DNA of 64,000 nucleotides, taken from the NCBI GenBank assembly GCA_028023455.1, contig JAQFVV010012971.1, forward strand, positions 248,001 through 312,000, read 5' to 3'. The notes beneath the pieces are model-generated. The model was not told where the DNA came from, ran no database searches, and saw only the letters and a program-made list of their open reading frames with translations. This document shows, piece after piece, positions 1 through 12,435 of the stretch. Each line of letters begins with the position of its first letter. Position 1 is the stretch's first letter. The position numbers and the translations under genes were made by a program. The stretch is from Epiperipatus broadwayi (Eukaryota > Onychophora > Udeonychophora > Euonychophora > Peripatidae).

Positions 1-444
1 TATCCAATCAGTGCGTGTTTGTAACTTTTGTCATATTGGCAGACTCATCAATTAAAACTTAAGTCAGAAGTGAATTTGGAAATTTCAACTAATTCAATAA
101 GTTGTATTTATCTAATCGTAGCAATTAATCCTCACCATCTAGCATATAACTAGTATGGTGTGAGTAATGATTTATTTTTCAGTATTCCTTAACCCAAGAA
201 AAATTTTCACGAGATCGTTTGCATTGTTGCTTAATTTGTTAGTAAAATTAATCACTGTGACCTCATGACATAGTGAAATTATGTCCACTTATCATTTACA
301 CGATCTGTATTTGAATCCAGGTTAAGTAATTCTTGAATTTTTTTTTCAGATTCTAATCAGATACAGGATTTTACTTATGATAACCAATTTATAGCGACCA
401 ATCTAGTTCCTCTTATTTAGATAGTAAAATAATAATATCTGTTA
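1..444. other. A+T-rich non-coding stretch
   Basis: I see no coding, tRNA-like or repeat signature here. Confidence 0.4.
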
Positions 445-550
445 AGCGTTGGTGGTCGAGTGGTCAGCACGGCAATTGTCCTGGATTAGCGGGTGCGCTT
501 CCCGGCCGATGCTATGACACATGAAAAAAATATATATATTTAAAAAAAAC
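445..550 (+). repeat. tRNA-derived SINE copy
   Basis: The sequence has a box-A-like segment (GGTGGTCGAGTGGTCAGC), a degraded anticodon region and a T-arm/box-B-like segment ending in CCCGGCCGATGCTATGACAC, then an A-rich tail. Two other copies lie at 2232-2340 (minus) and 34935-35037 (plus), which shows it is dispersed. The 2232-2340 copy keeps a tRNA-like anticodon arm with loop TTTACAA, consistent with a tRNA-Val(UAC)-like ancestor. A functional tRNA is unlikely because the arms are mismatched and the tail is conserved between copies. Confidence 0.6.
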
Positions 551-1480
551 ACACACATACAAATCTTACCAATTCAGAAACTGGCCTTCTTTTTAAATAA
601 AATATTTTTCATCGATAATCTTAGAGTTTGAAAATGCTTTAGAAATGCAGTGGCTGTTTAACGACTGTCTTGTCTATTAAAATTAAAACAGTTCAATGAG
701 CCATTTTCGATCAAAAAGCTCTTCAACAACCTTCCAAAGATGAATATAGAAGTAGCAAGCAGGATTTTCCAGTGTAGTCAATTGCTGGCAACAATTGTTT
801 CCCTCCTTGTTTTATCTTCTAATCGGTGGCTAACTTGATTAATTCGAACTCTCTACATGAAAAAAAATATCCCAATTTGCTTGCAATCTGAAAAAAAAAT
901 CGATTTTGTTTGACCGGACTCAATTAGATCCTTACAACAGGACTTCTTTCATTTTGTATATAAAGTGTATCAAATGATTTACTGGACAGCAAGTTTATTG
1001 ACACCTGAAAACATTATATTAGTAGATACTATATCAGCCAATAAAAAAATATTCAGTTGTGGGATATATATATGTTTTATTAATTTAGACTAGGTTTCTA
1101 TACACTCTCACTGATATAAACTTTTATTAATTTAAACAGAGTTCATATATATATACATGCACAAACATTTGTAAAACTAAAAAAAATAGATATAAAATTA
1201 CTTTTCACCATAAAATGCATGTTTATTCAAGTATCGAAATTATATTCACATTCTATGAAAATCATTTTATTTTTTTTAATATTATAAAAACGCTTTAGGT
1301 AAAGCTAAAACTTAATTCATTTATAAGTTGAGCATGAAATTCACTGATTTATCACGATAATAATAATAATGAAAAATTGTTTCCTAACAAAAACATTTTT
1401 CTAAGTGATTTTTTAAAAATAAAACAACCTCTTAACTTATTTAAGCTAATTACATTTTTTCTCCCTCCCCCCATACTTAC
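551..1480. other. A+T-rich non-coding stretch
   Basis: No gene was recognised. If the candidate exon at 1481-1528 is real, this is its first intron and downstream sequence on the minus strand. One pyrimidine-rich CAG acceptor-like site lies near 880-900 on the minus strand, but I could not trace a convincing second exon. Confidence 0.3.
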
Positions 1481-1528
1481 CTTAGGGAATGTAGCGAGAC
1501 GCCAACTGAAGCCGCTGACTTGGTCCAT
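1481..1528 (-). CDS. Candidate first coding exon of an unknown gene
   Basis: On the minus strand an ATG in a good Kozak-like context (AAACCATGG) opens exactly 16 codons, reading MDQVSGFSWRLATFPK. These end in AAG followed at once by GTAAGT, a consensus 5' splice site, so the intron would be phase 0. The stretch is less A+T-rich than its surroundings and does not match any repeat elsewhere in the window. An RFX X-box-like sequence lies upstream at 1852-1866. The remaining exons would lie at lower coordinates, possibly outside the window. I do not recognise the peptide, and an ORF this short plus a donor can occur by chance, so this is a candidate only. Confidence 0.33.
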
Positions 1529-1851
1529 GGTTTCGCCTTAATCACCGATAGCAAAGAAAAAAGACTACTTAGTACAGAAAGACTTTCTGACTTTTTGAAA
1601 TCACCATAAAAACAAACTTTTGGAAAACGTTAGTTAAATTTCATAATTCTAAAATTGGTTAATTAACTATCGCATGCCGTAGTAATGCATGCAATTAGCG
1701 CCAGATGAACAATTTCACGTCTATTGCTGGTTACAGAAATCCAGCTAACTTGATCAGATCTTAATTGAGCGCTTCTCGGCAGATACTTCAGTCCTGGCTA
1801 ATGATTGGCATGCCTGTTCGCGTGCAACTGCTAGGCCAGTCCTATGCTACT

Positions 1852-1866
1852 GTTGCCATAGTAACC
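1852..1866. promoter_or_regulatory. X-box-like RFX site
   Basis: GTTGCCATAGTAACC has the two imperfect inverted half-sites GTTRCC and GGYAAC expected of RFX X-boxes. An ATTGG (inverted CCAAT) lies about 50 bp away near 1803. Both sit in a locally G+C-richer stretch about 320 bp upstream of the candidate minus-strand start codon. RFX sites often mark promoters of ciliary genes, but that role is inferred here. Confidence 0.3.
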
Positions 1867-2231
1867 AGGTTCAGATTTTCTTCCACATACATAAGGTAAA
1901 AAATGAGCTAATATTTTAAATGTAAGTTTAAAAGAAGAAAATTAAAATATATACAATACAGAATCGTATATACAGTCCAATATATTAAATTAAAATCATT
2001 AGACGGTAACTTCATTATGAAAATAAAAATCATAGAAGCGGCAAGTATTTATATTTGTTTTTAATTAATGATATAAAAATAATTTTAATTATGCGCTTAG
2101 AAGAATATTATATTTTATAATAAAAAAAACACGCACATCGCATAATTTTTGACTCATAAAATATATGATCTTAGATATCTTTACAGAGGATTTTTAAAAG
2201 ATATAATTTTCTAATCTAATTTCATCCCGCT

Positions 2232-2340
2232 GTTTTGTTTTTTTTTTTTAAATGTCATAGCATCGGCCGGGACGCGAAACCGCAACTCGGGCAACTGCTT
2301 GTAAAGCAGTCGCGCTGACCTCTCGACCACCAATGCAAGG
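2232..2340 (-). repeat. tRNA-derived SINE copy (best preserved head)
   Basis: Read on the minus strand, this has an intact-looking tRNA-like head: GGTGGTCGAGAGGTCAGCG, then a 5-bp anticodon stem (ACTGC/GCAGT) around loop TTTACAA, then a box-B-like GGTTTCGCGTCCCGG, then the family's GATGCTATGACA and an A-rich tail. It is the same family as 445-550. Confidence 0.65.
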
Positions 2341-3234
2341 CAAAAGGCAATTTCCATTTGTTTGAAATCTGATAGTGCTGTCGAACTAAGACCCGACTTT
2401 GAAAATTCTTTAGCTATCCAAAACAATCACCTCTGTCGAATTCATCATAACGCTACTGCAAGTTAATATATTGTCATTTTCTTAACAAATTTTGTTTATT
2501 ATATGAATAAAAAAGTTTTCCACATCTGTACATATATCAAATAGTTTCTCCACCTATGTTTCGATCATATATATATCCCTTGGTTATTTTCAAATTTTAC
2601 TTCTTCATGCACTTATTTTAGATATTGTATTAATGATCAGTTATTTTAGATATACTTTTGAAATTGTGAATAGTTGCACCCATCACTTTTTTCTACCACG
2701 ATATATTTATGATGCGTATCAATACATTTTTTCAGCACATATGCATAAACAACCAACACTGTCCATGAATAATGAATTGCAGATCAAAGACACCTTCAGC
2801 ATTTAATAAACATCCAATGTCAGTTTTTTCTTTTCCATTTAACAACTTTTTACTTTTTGTTTTCTTTATCCAGTTCCATTTAATAAATCTTTGTCAGTCA
2901 GAAGTTTCTCATTTCTTGGTATTCTGTCTATAAAATCGTGTAAAGCTTTCATGGAAAAATTGATTGAGTAAGAATGTTCTAGACACAATACTTAAAAATG
3001 TTCTTTAATTTTTACAAAAACCATTACTAATCTACAATATAGTTGGAATAAGTTAGATTGTTTTTTCTTAAATCAAATAGTTGGAATTTTCAGCAAGTTT
3101 AGAATCTTTCCAAGCCATTTTAGTAAATTTAACTAACCATCCAACCTTAGATGGTAGTGGGTGTCATAAGAATCTCTTTTTTATTTTTTTTCTGAAGAAA
3201 AATTTTATAGATGCCTTTGCCTTAGTAGTAATTA
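2341..3234. other. A+T-rich non-coding stretch
   Basis: No gene or repeat was recognised. Confidence 0.3.
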
Positions 3235-3520
3235 ATAGTAGTTTAAAAATAGACCATCAAACATCACATGATCACTATTCTTTATGCTTACACAAGCTGT
3301 TTTTCACAGATGCAAAACTCTCCATACAGTAGTGCTACTCACTGCAAGTCAGGGTAATCAATAGATGCATTGCTCCTCACTGATGAAAGCCACAAGCTAG
3401 AAACTAGTCTGGGGACATAGGATGAGAGGGATTTATGCACAAACCTTCCTGCATCCATTGATGATTACTCTGGTCTGTACTGAGTGGCGCTACTGTGTGG
3501 AGAGTTTTGCCTCTGTGAGT
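3235..3520 (+). mobile_element. H1 hammerhead foldback element, copy 1
   Basis: The element is bounded by inverted repeats built on GCAAAACTCTCC (near 3312) and GGAGAGTTTTGC (near 3499). It continues outward at 3250-3300 with the block ACATCACATGATCACTAT, which is also found in the copy at 12.4-13.1 kb. A hammerhead-like motif lies between the arms. There is no coding capacity. The same family occurs at 12436-13059, 33111-33667 and 48373-49007, where one copy is a precise insertion in a LINE, so the family has been mobile. Its replication enzyme is not encoded here; PLE reverse transcriptase is the likely provider (inference). Confidence 0.65.
3374..3415 (+). ncRNA. Hammerhead ribozyme-like motif, H1 copy 1
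   Basis: The order is stem I 5' strand TCCTCA (3374-3379), core CTGATGA (3380-3386), stem II AGC-cacaa-GCT (3388-3398), core GAAA (3400-3403), palindromic ACTAGT stem III and cleavage-site C at 3409, then stem I 3' strand TGGGGA (3410-3415). Stem II has changed from GGC/GCC in other copies to AGC/GCT, which preserves pairing. The pair closing stem II next to the core is an A/A mismatch instead of the usual G-C. Activity is predicted, not shown. Confidence 0.6.
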
Positions 3521-5383
3521 TTAAAAAATATATTTGTCTCTGATAAATTCCTAAATAATTTGTACATTAATCCAGTAATAAATATAAAAATCACTACAAG
3601 CTTAGGAAAAATTTTGTAACTCCACTGTCTCCAGATATCGTTATTTGGCAGCAAGTTCTTTATGATTATTTTATTCTCATTGTATGCCAGTATATAATAT
3701 GATGAAGTGAATTATGTCACAATGTCAATATAAATTTAAAACTAAAATAAAACGAAAGTATGCAGGAATTAAAATGAAAATGTAACTTGAAAAATAGAGT
3801 TATTATAAGTTACAGCATCGCAGTGGCAAAAGGTTGAACAAAATATAGATAAAAAATGTATGAATGTGTGTAGTGTAAAAAATATATAGCATTGTTAAAT
3901 AGTATATTCATTCTGTTAGAAAAATTGAAAAAAGAATTATGTAAGCAACTTTCAGAAATATTCAAAGCTGTAAATTTAAATAATTATAAACTATATAAAT
4001 TTTATAACCTGTGTTTTTTCTCCCATTTAGTTACATCCCACCTTTTATTACAAATACACAATTTTATGTTATAGAAGTATATTGAGACAGTTTAAAAAAT
4101 ATATTTAAAGGCATTTAAGAATAAAAATAATAATTTGAGCCCTAATATATTATAGAGAAAATTCATTTTTGTCAAACCAGTATATTTAAAATTAAAAAAT
4201 ATTAAAAGTTTTAATTTAAAAGATATGTTATTACCCATGGTAACCTCAAATAATTAAGGATGTGAAAAATAATGTGGAAACGTCAAAATTATTTTTGAAA
4301 AATACCTGCAGATGAACAGATAAATTTCTATGTTTTTGATTTTGATCAATAGGTTGGATAATGACATAGAAAGATTATAAAAGACATAAGAAAAAAGATA
4401 TTTTATCAGAGTTGACATTAGACTTAATTCAATATTCACTTTACTTATTTAAAATATAATTTAAGTAAATAGCTACTTGTTTTTGCTGAAGATTGTGAAG
4501 AAGAACCAAATAAAAGCATACAAGGATTATCAGTTGATACTAACAATAAACTCTAAATTCATCAATAGGAGAAAACCTTAACCTGCCATTCAAGAAAGTA
4601 AGCCACGAATGTAAAGAAACCTTTCTCTATCTTCCAGTGTACTGATGATAAATCACCTTTATGCTTATAGCTTTCTCAAAATGACCAACTAAGAGCCAAC
4701 CCATCTATTTCCAGTCATGTAAATGCCTACAAGAAATAAACAACTTGCCAAGAGCTAGTATGGAACCTTAACCTTTAGTCATTTATGTGCTATAACAAAT
4801 AATTTTAACCTTGCTAATAATTATTAATCAAGACCAAGTAATATCGGAAAGTTAATGAAACTAACTTGCATTTACACTAATGCATATTTACCAATAAGTT
4901 AAGAGGAAATTATGCCAAAAATGAGAATCTTATTATAAATTAATAATTGATTTTCCATTCCTAATTTAACTTATATACAAGATACTTAAAAATGATCAGA
5001 TGGATACAACCATCTCAGGAAATAATACCTGTAACTAAATTTAATTCTAAATTTATAAGAATAATTTTTTATAGATATAGTAAGATTTGTTTTTCTTGTT
5101 TTTTGGTTTTTTTTTTGGTTTTTTTGAGATTTTGAAGAGGATATTTTTGTCTCTTGTAACTTTAAATCAAGATTTTGTAGTGAAAATGATTTTTTTTTAT
5201 TTACTGCTATTTTTTTTCATTTTCCCCCCTCTTTATGCTGTAATAATTTGGAAGATATATGAAGGCAAAGCATTAACCACATACCAAGTCCCTAATTTAA
5301 TTAATAACAATTTCAAGTATATTGTTGGTTAATAATGAAGTTAAATAGAAAGAAAACTATTGTTTAATTAGAGAATGGATGTG
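3521..5383. other. A+T-rich non-coding stretch
   Basis: Only short, low-complexity ORFs occur here. I do not support any as genes. Confidence 0.35.
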
Positions 5384-6542
5384 TATACACCTGGGTCTCG
5401 TTTTACGTGATAGATAGGTTCCTCAGAAAACAGCGCAAACAATATCGCAACTTACATTGAAAAAGGGGGGGTGCGGTCTGTGATTTTTCAAAATTCGCGT
5501 AAAAGCAAAGCACCAACATAAAATTACTTTAAAATTCGCGCAAAAAAAAAAATAAGGAAATCAAATATGACTTATAAAAAATTTCAAATTTGAAAAAAAA
5601 ATGATACAAGACAAACTTTTTTTAACTATAATATTTAATTTTATTCAAAATAATATATTTTTATGTATAATTTACAGTACAGTAATTTAAATTTTTTTAT
5701 ACACGTTTTAATTATTATAGCTATTTGCCCAAAAAGACGTTTGCAAACTAGTAAAAAATCAGATTCTCATGTGATGTGATGTGATGTATTTGGCTTCTCC
5801 TTAAACGAAGTCAAGAATATCTCAGCAATTATTCTCACAAGAGGAAATACAACTAGCGCCAAGTTCACTCTCATGTTGTGTTAATGGTTTTATTAATTGT
5901 TTATGAACTTAGACTTATGATAATAAAAAGACATTTATTTCACCACTGCTGGGAAAAATTTAATTAAAACTAACAACAAGAAATTAAATTCTTATTTTTG
6001 TCTTTAATTTTCAATTCAGTTTAAAAATCAAATTTCGTTTTACATCACATTAATTTCAAGTCGCCCAAAATTGTTAATTACAATTAAAAATCAGATTTTA
6101 ATTTTTAATTGTGCCCACTGCTATTACTGACCTTTTAAAAATAAACTTATGGACACTAAATGATTAATAATTGATTACGTTCTTTTTTTAAAGAGCAAAA
6201 ACAGAATGTGATTTAAAATGCAAAATTAACACGCATAATGTTTGAACAAATTTACATTATAATCTTGTAAAATTTAATGTGTGTATACATAAAATGTGGA
6301 AATCATGATTTTAATTTCATTATTGCATAAAATCTTACTATTATAAAGCACTGAAAATATTGAAATTACTAAGATGAAAGTCGAATTCCAATAATGTGCC
6401 ATTACTTTCAATATAACGTAAGTGCGCGAAATTTATTATTTAAAGTAATATCGCATTATCGGACTTGGACTTCCGGTGAAAGACGAATCGCGTATCAAAA
6501 TCGTGTTAAATAAGTCCGCATAAAAAGATACCCATGTGTATA
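5384..6542. mobile_element. Non-autonomous Tigger/pogo-like TIR element
   Basis: The ends are inverted: TACACCTGGGT from 5386 and ACCCATGTGTA ending at 6540, each flanked by TA (5384-5385 and 6541-6542), the duplication expected of Tc1/mariner/pogo insertion. The sub-terminal sequence has the Tigger-like layout of CG-rich motifs (TCTCGTTTTACG, GATAGGTTCC, GCGCAAACAATATCGC) with related CG-containing motifs on the opposite strand near 6430-6500. No transposase ORF is present, so it is a deletion derivative of about 1.15 kb. The superfamily assignment rests on TIR style and TA flanks only. Confidence 0.5.
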
Positions 6543-8879
6543 TGATAAAAGTATTAATCTACTTAGGATACATATAAATCCATGTTTTAATTATATAGAT
6601 TTCTTTATTTCTGTGAACTAATTTGTTGGCAGCCTATTTTCTTATTTTCATATTTGCCTATGTTTTTTCTCACATCATTAATTAGTAAAGAATATTTAGT
6701 GTGTTGATCATCAGTCTCAGAGTCTGTGCTTTACACTATCTAGAACCTAGAAACAATAACAAGAAATATTTAATAAATGCAGAAAGCTATTATCTGGTCT
6801 GAAGATTAGCCCTTCATTCTGAAGGCTATGCCCAATACCTTGACTCTATCACTAGAAAACTATTTTTAATAGATTATACCTTTCACCAATCCTTTAGGGT
6901 TAGACAATATATCTGAAAATAAAAAGGATACTATACACTGCTTGGTTTGATAATCATCAGTAGTTTAAAGTGACTTACTATAATACTGGCTTTCAGTATT
7001 CTTTTGCAATAAATATAAATCCATACTCAGATAGCACTCTTTTGAAAAGCTTACAAATATTTAACATTTGCCTCACGTATATAATATTAATATCCATATG
7101 CACAGATTATATGTAATATTGAAATAAATCTTCCCATTCTTTTGCAGATATGATTTAAATGATAAATGCTATGTAACATTAAAAAAAAAAAAAAAAAAAC
7201 ATTACAATCCATCTAAATATGTTTCTAATAAATTCTATTTTCTTAAAGTACATTAAAGGTTTCAAACACAGAATAGCAATCGTTGATTTTTAAAAATATT
7301 AATAAATGTTTTTGCGAATAATTTATTTTGAATGCGAATTTTTATAGAATGCACTCATTATAAATATATCCAAACTAGATTCATTTCACTAAACGTATCT
7401 TCCGTAAATCAGAGATTATTTTTATCAAATTTATAAGTTTCAGCTGAAATCTATAATATTAATCAGAATGGGTGAAACTTCTAAACTGAGATAAAAATCA
7501 TCTCTACTTTATACAAAGTCATATTGGGAAGTCAATTTGGCTATCAACCATCTTTATAAAAATTCACTCTTAAAACAAATTAGTCATAAAGCCATCTATT
7601 AATATAAAAAACTATAACAGCTATTCTAGTGTGGTGTTTTCAAGTCTCTTGCGCATCTGACGGAAGTAGGATTTATATGAAATATTATTAAATGTCAGAT
7701 ATAAATCTGTTTTTTATACTTAAATAGCATTATCTATATTTAAATCGTATCTGCAAGAGAATAAATAATATAATCTCCAAATATTATATAACTGTATATG
7801 TATGTTAGGGTGTCTGAAAGTATGTGTGTGTATATATTTATATAATCATTAACAGTTGCATCTACAAACATAAATAATCAAACAGACGTCAAATCTTCTC
7901 ATAAACGCACTTCTCACACACTAATGTCGTAATTACTTCAATTACTTAAATACACATAATCTAGAGTTAAAGTTGGAAACTCTTTGTTGTTTTTTCCCAG
8001 ATAGATGAGATTTTTCAATAAGCTTAACTTCTTTTTTAAAAACTTATCATCCACTCAATCTCAGTAAGATATAGAATATTGTTCTGTAAATGGACATATC
8101 AATTCTTATCCGGAAGATTAGTTAACCAGGTTAGTGTCAATGAACAGGTCTCAACACTTGTCAGGGAGGAATTGGAACAATTTAGGTACTAATCTGTAGC
8201 TTTGCTTCATCATTCCATACAGAGACTGGATCAATAATCAAGTTCCTGTTTGATTTATTGAGTAAATTAAATATTTAAATTGCTGCAGTTTTAGATTAAA
8301 CAATTTTACACAAAGTCTTTGGAATAAAAAATGCTGCTAATAGAGCTTAATGAAGAATTTGTTTATGTGTAATATTTTTTTATTTATTGGAATATTTTTT
8401 GGGTTATATATTTATAATTATTTCAAATCAGTTAACCTTCCTGATCAACGCTTTAGTAAACCCTATCGGGAAACGCCTCTTTCATACATTAAGACAAGTG
8501 TAGACCACATGTAATTAATATAAAACAAATATATATGTACCTAAATATACATTTCTCAAGGGAATCTATCTTCCATTAAGCCAGTAATTCATTGATTCCT
8601 AGATAACATAAATAGCCTAGGAATAGAATGGTATAAAAATGTTTTTTTTCTGCTTTCAGAAGGACTAACACTGATGATTAGATTTTGGAAGAAAATATTA
8701 AAGGTCAATATAGAGCATAGTTGCTAAGAAGGAAGGAAAATATCCTCAAAGCAACAAACAAACTAGGCTCTATATTGAATTACAAAATAAAAAAGAAGGA
8801 AGTAAAGACTATAGATTTACGGAAAATATTAAAAGAATAAAAAAAGTTATTATTGAAAAAGAAAAAAATGGATGGCTTA
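6543..8879. other. A+T-rich non-coding stretch
   Basis: No gene was recognised. It contains an A-rich homopolymer near 7180-7199 and short TA/TG runs. Confidence 0.35.
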
Positions 8880-9180
8880 ATCTTAGAATCAGAATTTATT
8901 TTTAATACATTAATAAAAAAGAATAGACCTCCACCTTCAAAGATAAGCTGGCTAAATCAGATACTTGACTACCTTTTTGCTCACAATGGCCACTCTACCC
9001 TAGTATTCAGACAAAAAATCTCCATTTGGGATGTTCATAGCCTGCTATTTTCCACACAAAACTCTACCATTCCTTACCTCGGTGGTAACAATCAGGTGGT
9101 CACCAGGTTTTTCAAGCATCTCAAGCTGGAGCCAAGGTTCCTGGACTTTCTCATTACTCACTGGTATACATTATAAGTGA
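8880..9180 (+). pseudogene. Tx1-like LINE C-terminal fragment
   Basis: A ~100-residue open stretch aligns in order with the region between RT and zinc-binding domain of the two larger LINEs in this window. Landmarks are RPPPSKISW (compare DRPPPRLRRLW near 28070), ISIWDVHSLLF (compare LTYWDTYRLMF) and FKHLKLEPRFLDFLI (compare TQFLRLEPKYVDFLL). It stops where the others continue with LPT and the cysteine cluster. It is a short, severely truncated relic with no catalytic motifs and no plausible independent start codon. Confidence 0.7.
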
Positions 9181-10329
9181 CTTCTAGTCATACTGAGGGA
9201 TTGGTTGAAAATAATTATTTTATTTGTGGGTATGTGTCTCTGTTGATATTCACATTTTTTTAAAAGAATAACAATAGTAATATATTCTGGGTAGCAGATC
9301 CACAAGTTATAATTACATTATCTTTAAATGCAAACTGTATTTTTTAAAAATAAATATTATTTTTAGAGCTTATATCATCTTAATAACATAAACTCTGCAT
9401 TTTTTCAGTTATAGTAAATTATCAAAATTTATTTTTCCAATAACATAGAAGTAATATAATATAATAATTATGTTCTGGGTCCCAATTTTAAAGTAGGTCA
9501 AACTGTAGAGTGGTTTAATGTAGTGATAAGGTGCAGATTCCAGCTTAACGTTTATAGATATATGTCCAGTTCCATCCTTTCACTTATCTACATTTCTTAA
9601 AAATTCCAGAGTAACAAATCATTTCATTATTTATTTTATAATTTGTTTTTTTTTTCAAGAACTAGAACAATTATATGAAGGTAATATAATGTAGATGTAT
9701 AAAATTTTTATTTTATCACTTATTTTTATAAATAAAACAATATTAAGATTTTTTTATTATAATTAATAGATTTATTATTAATTTAATAATGGATAAGTAG
9801 AACGACTAATCATGAATTATTATTTAATATTCACTGGTAGAATACTTTTTTTTCTTTTTTTTTTTTTTTACTTTAAAAACAAGATTGCATAAAAATGTAG
9901 CACAAATATCAAAATGATAATAATTTCTGCTTAAATCTTGAATATTTTACTGTGGGGAATTTGCACCATGAATTTTACTATAATAAGAATTACAATAGCA
10001 AGCAATGCTATAGTCATACATTATGTCAAATTATTTACACATAATTGGTCATAAGAAACGGTATAGATCACCACTTTGCAATACATAAAAATTTGCTAAT
10101 ATCATATTATTATATACCATCCTAGAATTTGTTGCAAAACCAAAGTGCTGATGTCTAAAATTTTCATATACAAAAATATATAGTTTTCAAGTAAATTCAA
10201 ATCTTCATAATTAAATAAAATATTGGTTTGGGTACAAATTAACATTATCTTCCTTTATTGATTATTATTGGATACAAAGCAGCATTTACTTAGCCTGAAT
10301 AATAAATTCAATTCATTTATTTAAGTGCC
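9181..10329. other. A+T-rich non-coding stretch
   Basis: No gene or repeat was recognised apart from T-rich runs near 9845-9870. Confidence 0.35.
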
Positions 10330-10429
10330 AAACAACAGCATATAGTCAATTACCGTTAACACATTAAAAACAAAACATAAAAGGGATAAACATAATATAC
10401 ATAACATAATAATAAAAAAAGTAACAATC

Positions 10430-11390
10430 AATTTAAAATCAATTTAAACCAATCACAATGGCATTTAATTTTAATAATATTACAAAATTGTTTATAATCT
10501 AAATTGAAGTGATTAGTACTATTACAAATCTGATTATATAAAGATGGTAGCTTAAATAAAGAAGAAAATTTAAGGACATTGGAATGGCATGCTTTAATAC
10601 AACAGACAGAAGCAAGCAGACTGGGTATCATGCACATAAGATCTAATTATAATAGTAGAAATTATGTCAGATAGAATAGCTATTTTATTAACAATTTTAT
10701 AAAGATATTTAAGATCTCTATATTTTCTTCTAGAAGAAAGATGAAAAACAATTTTATTTCCCAAAGAAACATATTTGGAAAATTTATTAGACACTGATTG
10801 TAATAAATTACATCCCTGTTTAGATCTAGGATTTCAAATGATTCAACAATATTCAGTGATTAGAAGAACCAAAGACAAAAATAACTTTAATTTTGTACCA
10901 TCACTGAAGTGATGACCATATATAAGAATGGTACCCATAATTTTTAAAGCCTTACCAATAATCATTTCCAAATGAGGGAGAAAGGATCCATTGCTAGAAA
11001 ATACAATTCCCAAATCTTTTTGGGATTCAACAGAATTAATTTTGTGAGAATTAATAAAATAAAAATGTAAAACTTCATATTTTTTGGAGTATGAGACTAA
11101 GGAACATTTACTAAAATTAACTGTCATAGTATTTAGATCACACCAAGAACTAAAATTATCTACATCCTGCTGAAGGAGAGTGCAATCAATCACTGATGTG
11201 ATTTTTCTAAAGATTTTACAGTCATCAGCATAGCATAAAAAATAAGAAGATTTTAAACAATCATTAAGGTCATTCATATAAATGTTAAAAAACATAAGTG
11301 TTAAAATACTACTCTGAGGAACTCCCAAATTACACTCAAAATTAGATGAAATATTATTTTATATATATATAAACAAGTATAGAGTTTATT
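10430..11390 (-). pseudogene. Jockey/CR1-like LINE reverse transcriptase relic
   Basis: On the minus strand a 161-residue open stretch (10843-11328) holds RT motif B-like GVPQSSILTLMFFNIYMNDL, motif C CYADDCKIF (YADD) and the downstream block DVDNFSSWCDLNTMTVNFSKC, typical of Jockey-type LINEs. Reading continues after frame changes through SSRRKYRDLKYLYKIVNK (10594-10794), the post-RT region of such elements. The amino-terminal part of RT and the endonuclease are missing, and several frame breaks show it is dead. The exact clade (Jockey, CR1 or I) cannot be settled from this fragment. Confidence 0.75.
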
Positions 11391-12435
11391 GGAATTACTC
11401 CCCAGTAATTATTTTCTAAAGCATTAATGTAAGTAAAAGTTTAAAAGTTGATAAAATTATTGAAATATACCTCTATTTAAAAAAGAGCTATTAAACAAAT
11501 ATTACAGTGAAAATAGGTTTGCAGTTATGTAAATAATGCTTATTTAAAGTTTTGATATTGACTAAATGTTTTGTTTTGATAAGCTAGCTAATTAAATAAC
11601 TTCACTTTGATTCTAAAATCTTTAAATGGAAAGAATTATTAGAGTCATATTATCGATGTAAATGTGCATAGAATAATTAGCTGAGGATATTCTAGTTGAT
11701 TTTAATTTTTCTGAATCTCTTCTGAAGTAATAATTTTAATCAATACATCTACAGTTTAGATAGTATACTCCACTATCCCCAATAAATACAAAAGTTTAGA
11801 CAGTAAAATGCTAAAACCATTCCTGATCATTGTTGGTATGATCTCTTATTGTGATAAGAATTTTCCTATTATCTATTTTTGTGGCTTTTCAGCAGTATCA
11901 TCAAGCTATAAGGCATTTTATAAATAATGTTATTTTATTAAACCTTAGATATCACAGTGGTTTTGATAACAAATATAATATAAGAAGTTCTTAATAATGT
12001 GGGACTTTTGTCTAAATGTTGGTAATGATATTTACTTATAATTATGTGTTGAACTATTTTCATGATTTAGTTTAAATACTAAATGTTTCTTTAGAAAAAA
12101 ATCAAACTTTATTTTTACTAATAGCTCACAGATTAGTATTGTACACAACATTTTGGCTAGCATTATTCTCATCTCTTCTTCAGGTGATGCTGGTCTAACC
12201 ATTATTAGTGTAATATGGGTATTAAATTGGTGATGTGTTAAGTGCGACCAGAATACATTAGCTTAAAATTATCCATCAAACATTAGATATAATCATCACA
12301 TGCAACTAATCTCCACTAGCCATAATGGGCAAAGAAGTTCAGGCAGTATGTTGTAATAAATTATATCAATTAAAGTTGTAAATAATAGCAAACAAACTAA
12401 TAACAATCAGGCATTATTTCTTGATCACAATATAT
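11391..12435. other. A+T-rich non-coding stretch
   Basis: No gene was recognised. A degenerate repeat-like motif (CTGAAGAAGAGATG on the minus strand, near 12185) is discussed under rejected items. Confidence 0.3.

Noticed and set aside
2232-2340. Functional tRNA-Val gene
   Set aside because: The same head with the same 3' tail occurs at 445 and 34935, which identifies a SINE family.
12165-12215. CTGAAGAAGAGATG...GCCAAAATG (minus strand) as a hammerhead
   Set aside because: Lacks the CTGANGA core and a paired stem I; at best a relic of a retroelement motif. A similar decayed string lies near 51920.
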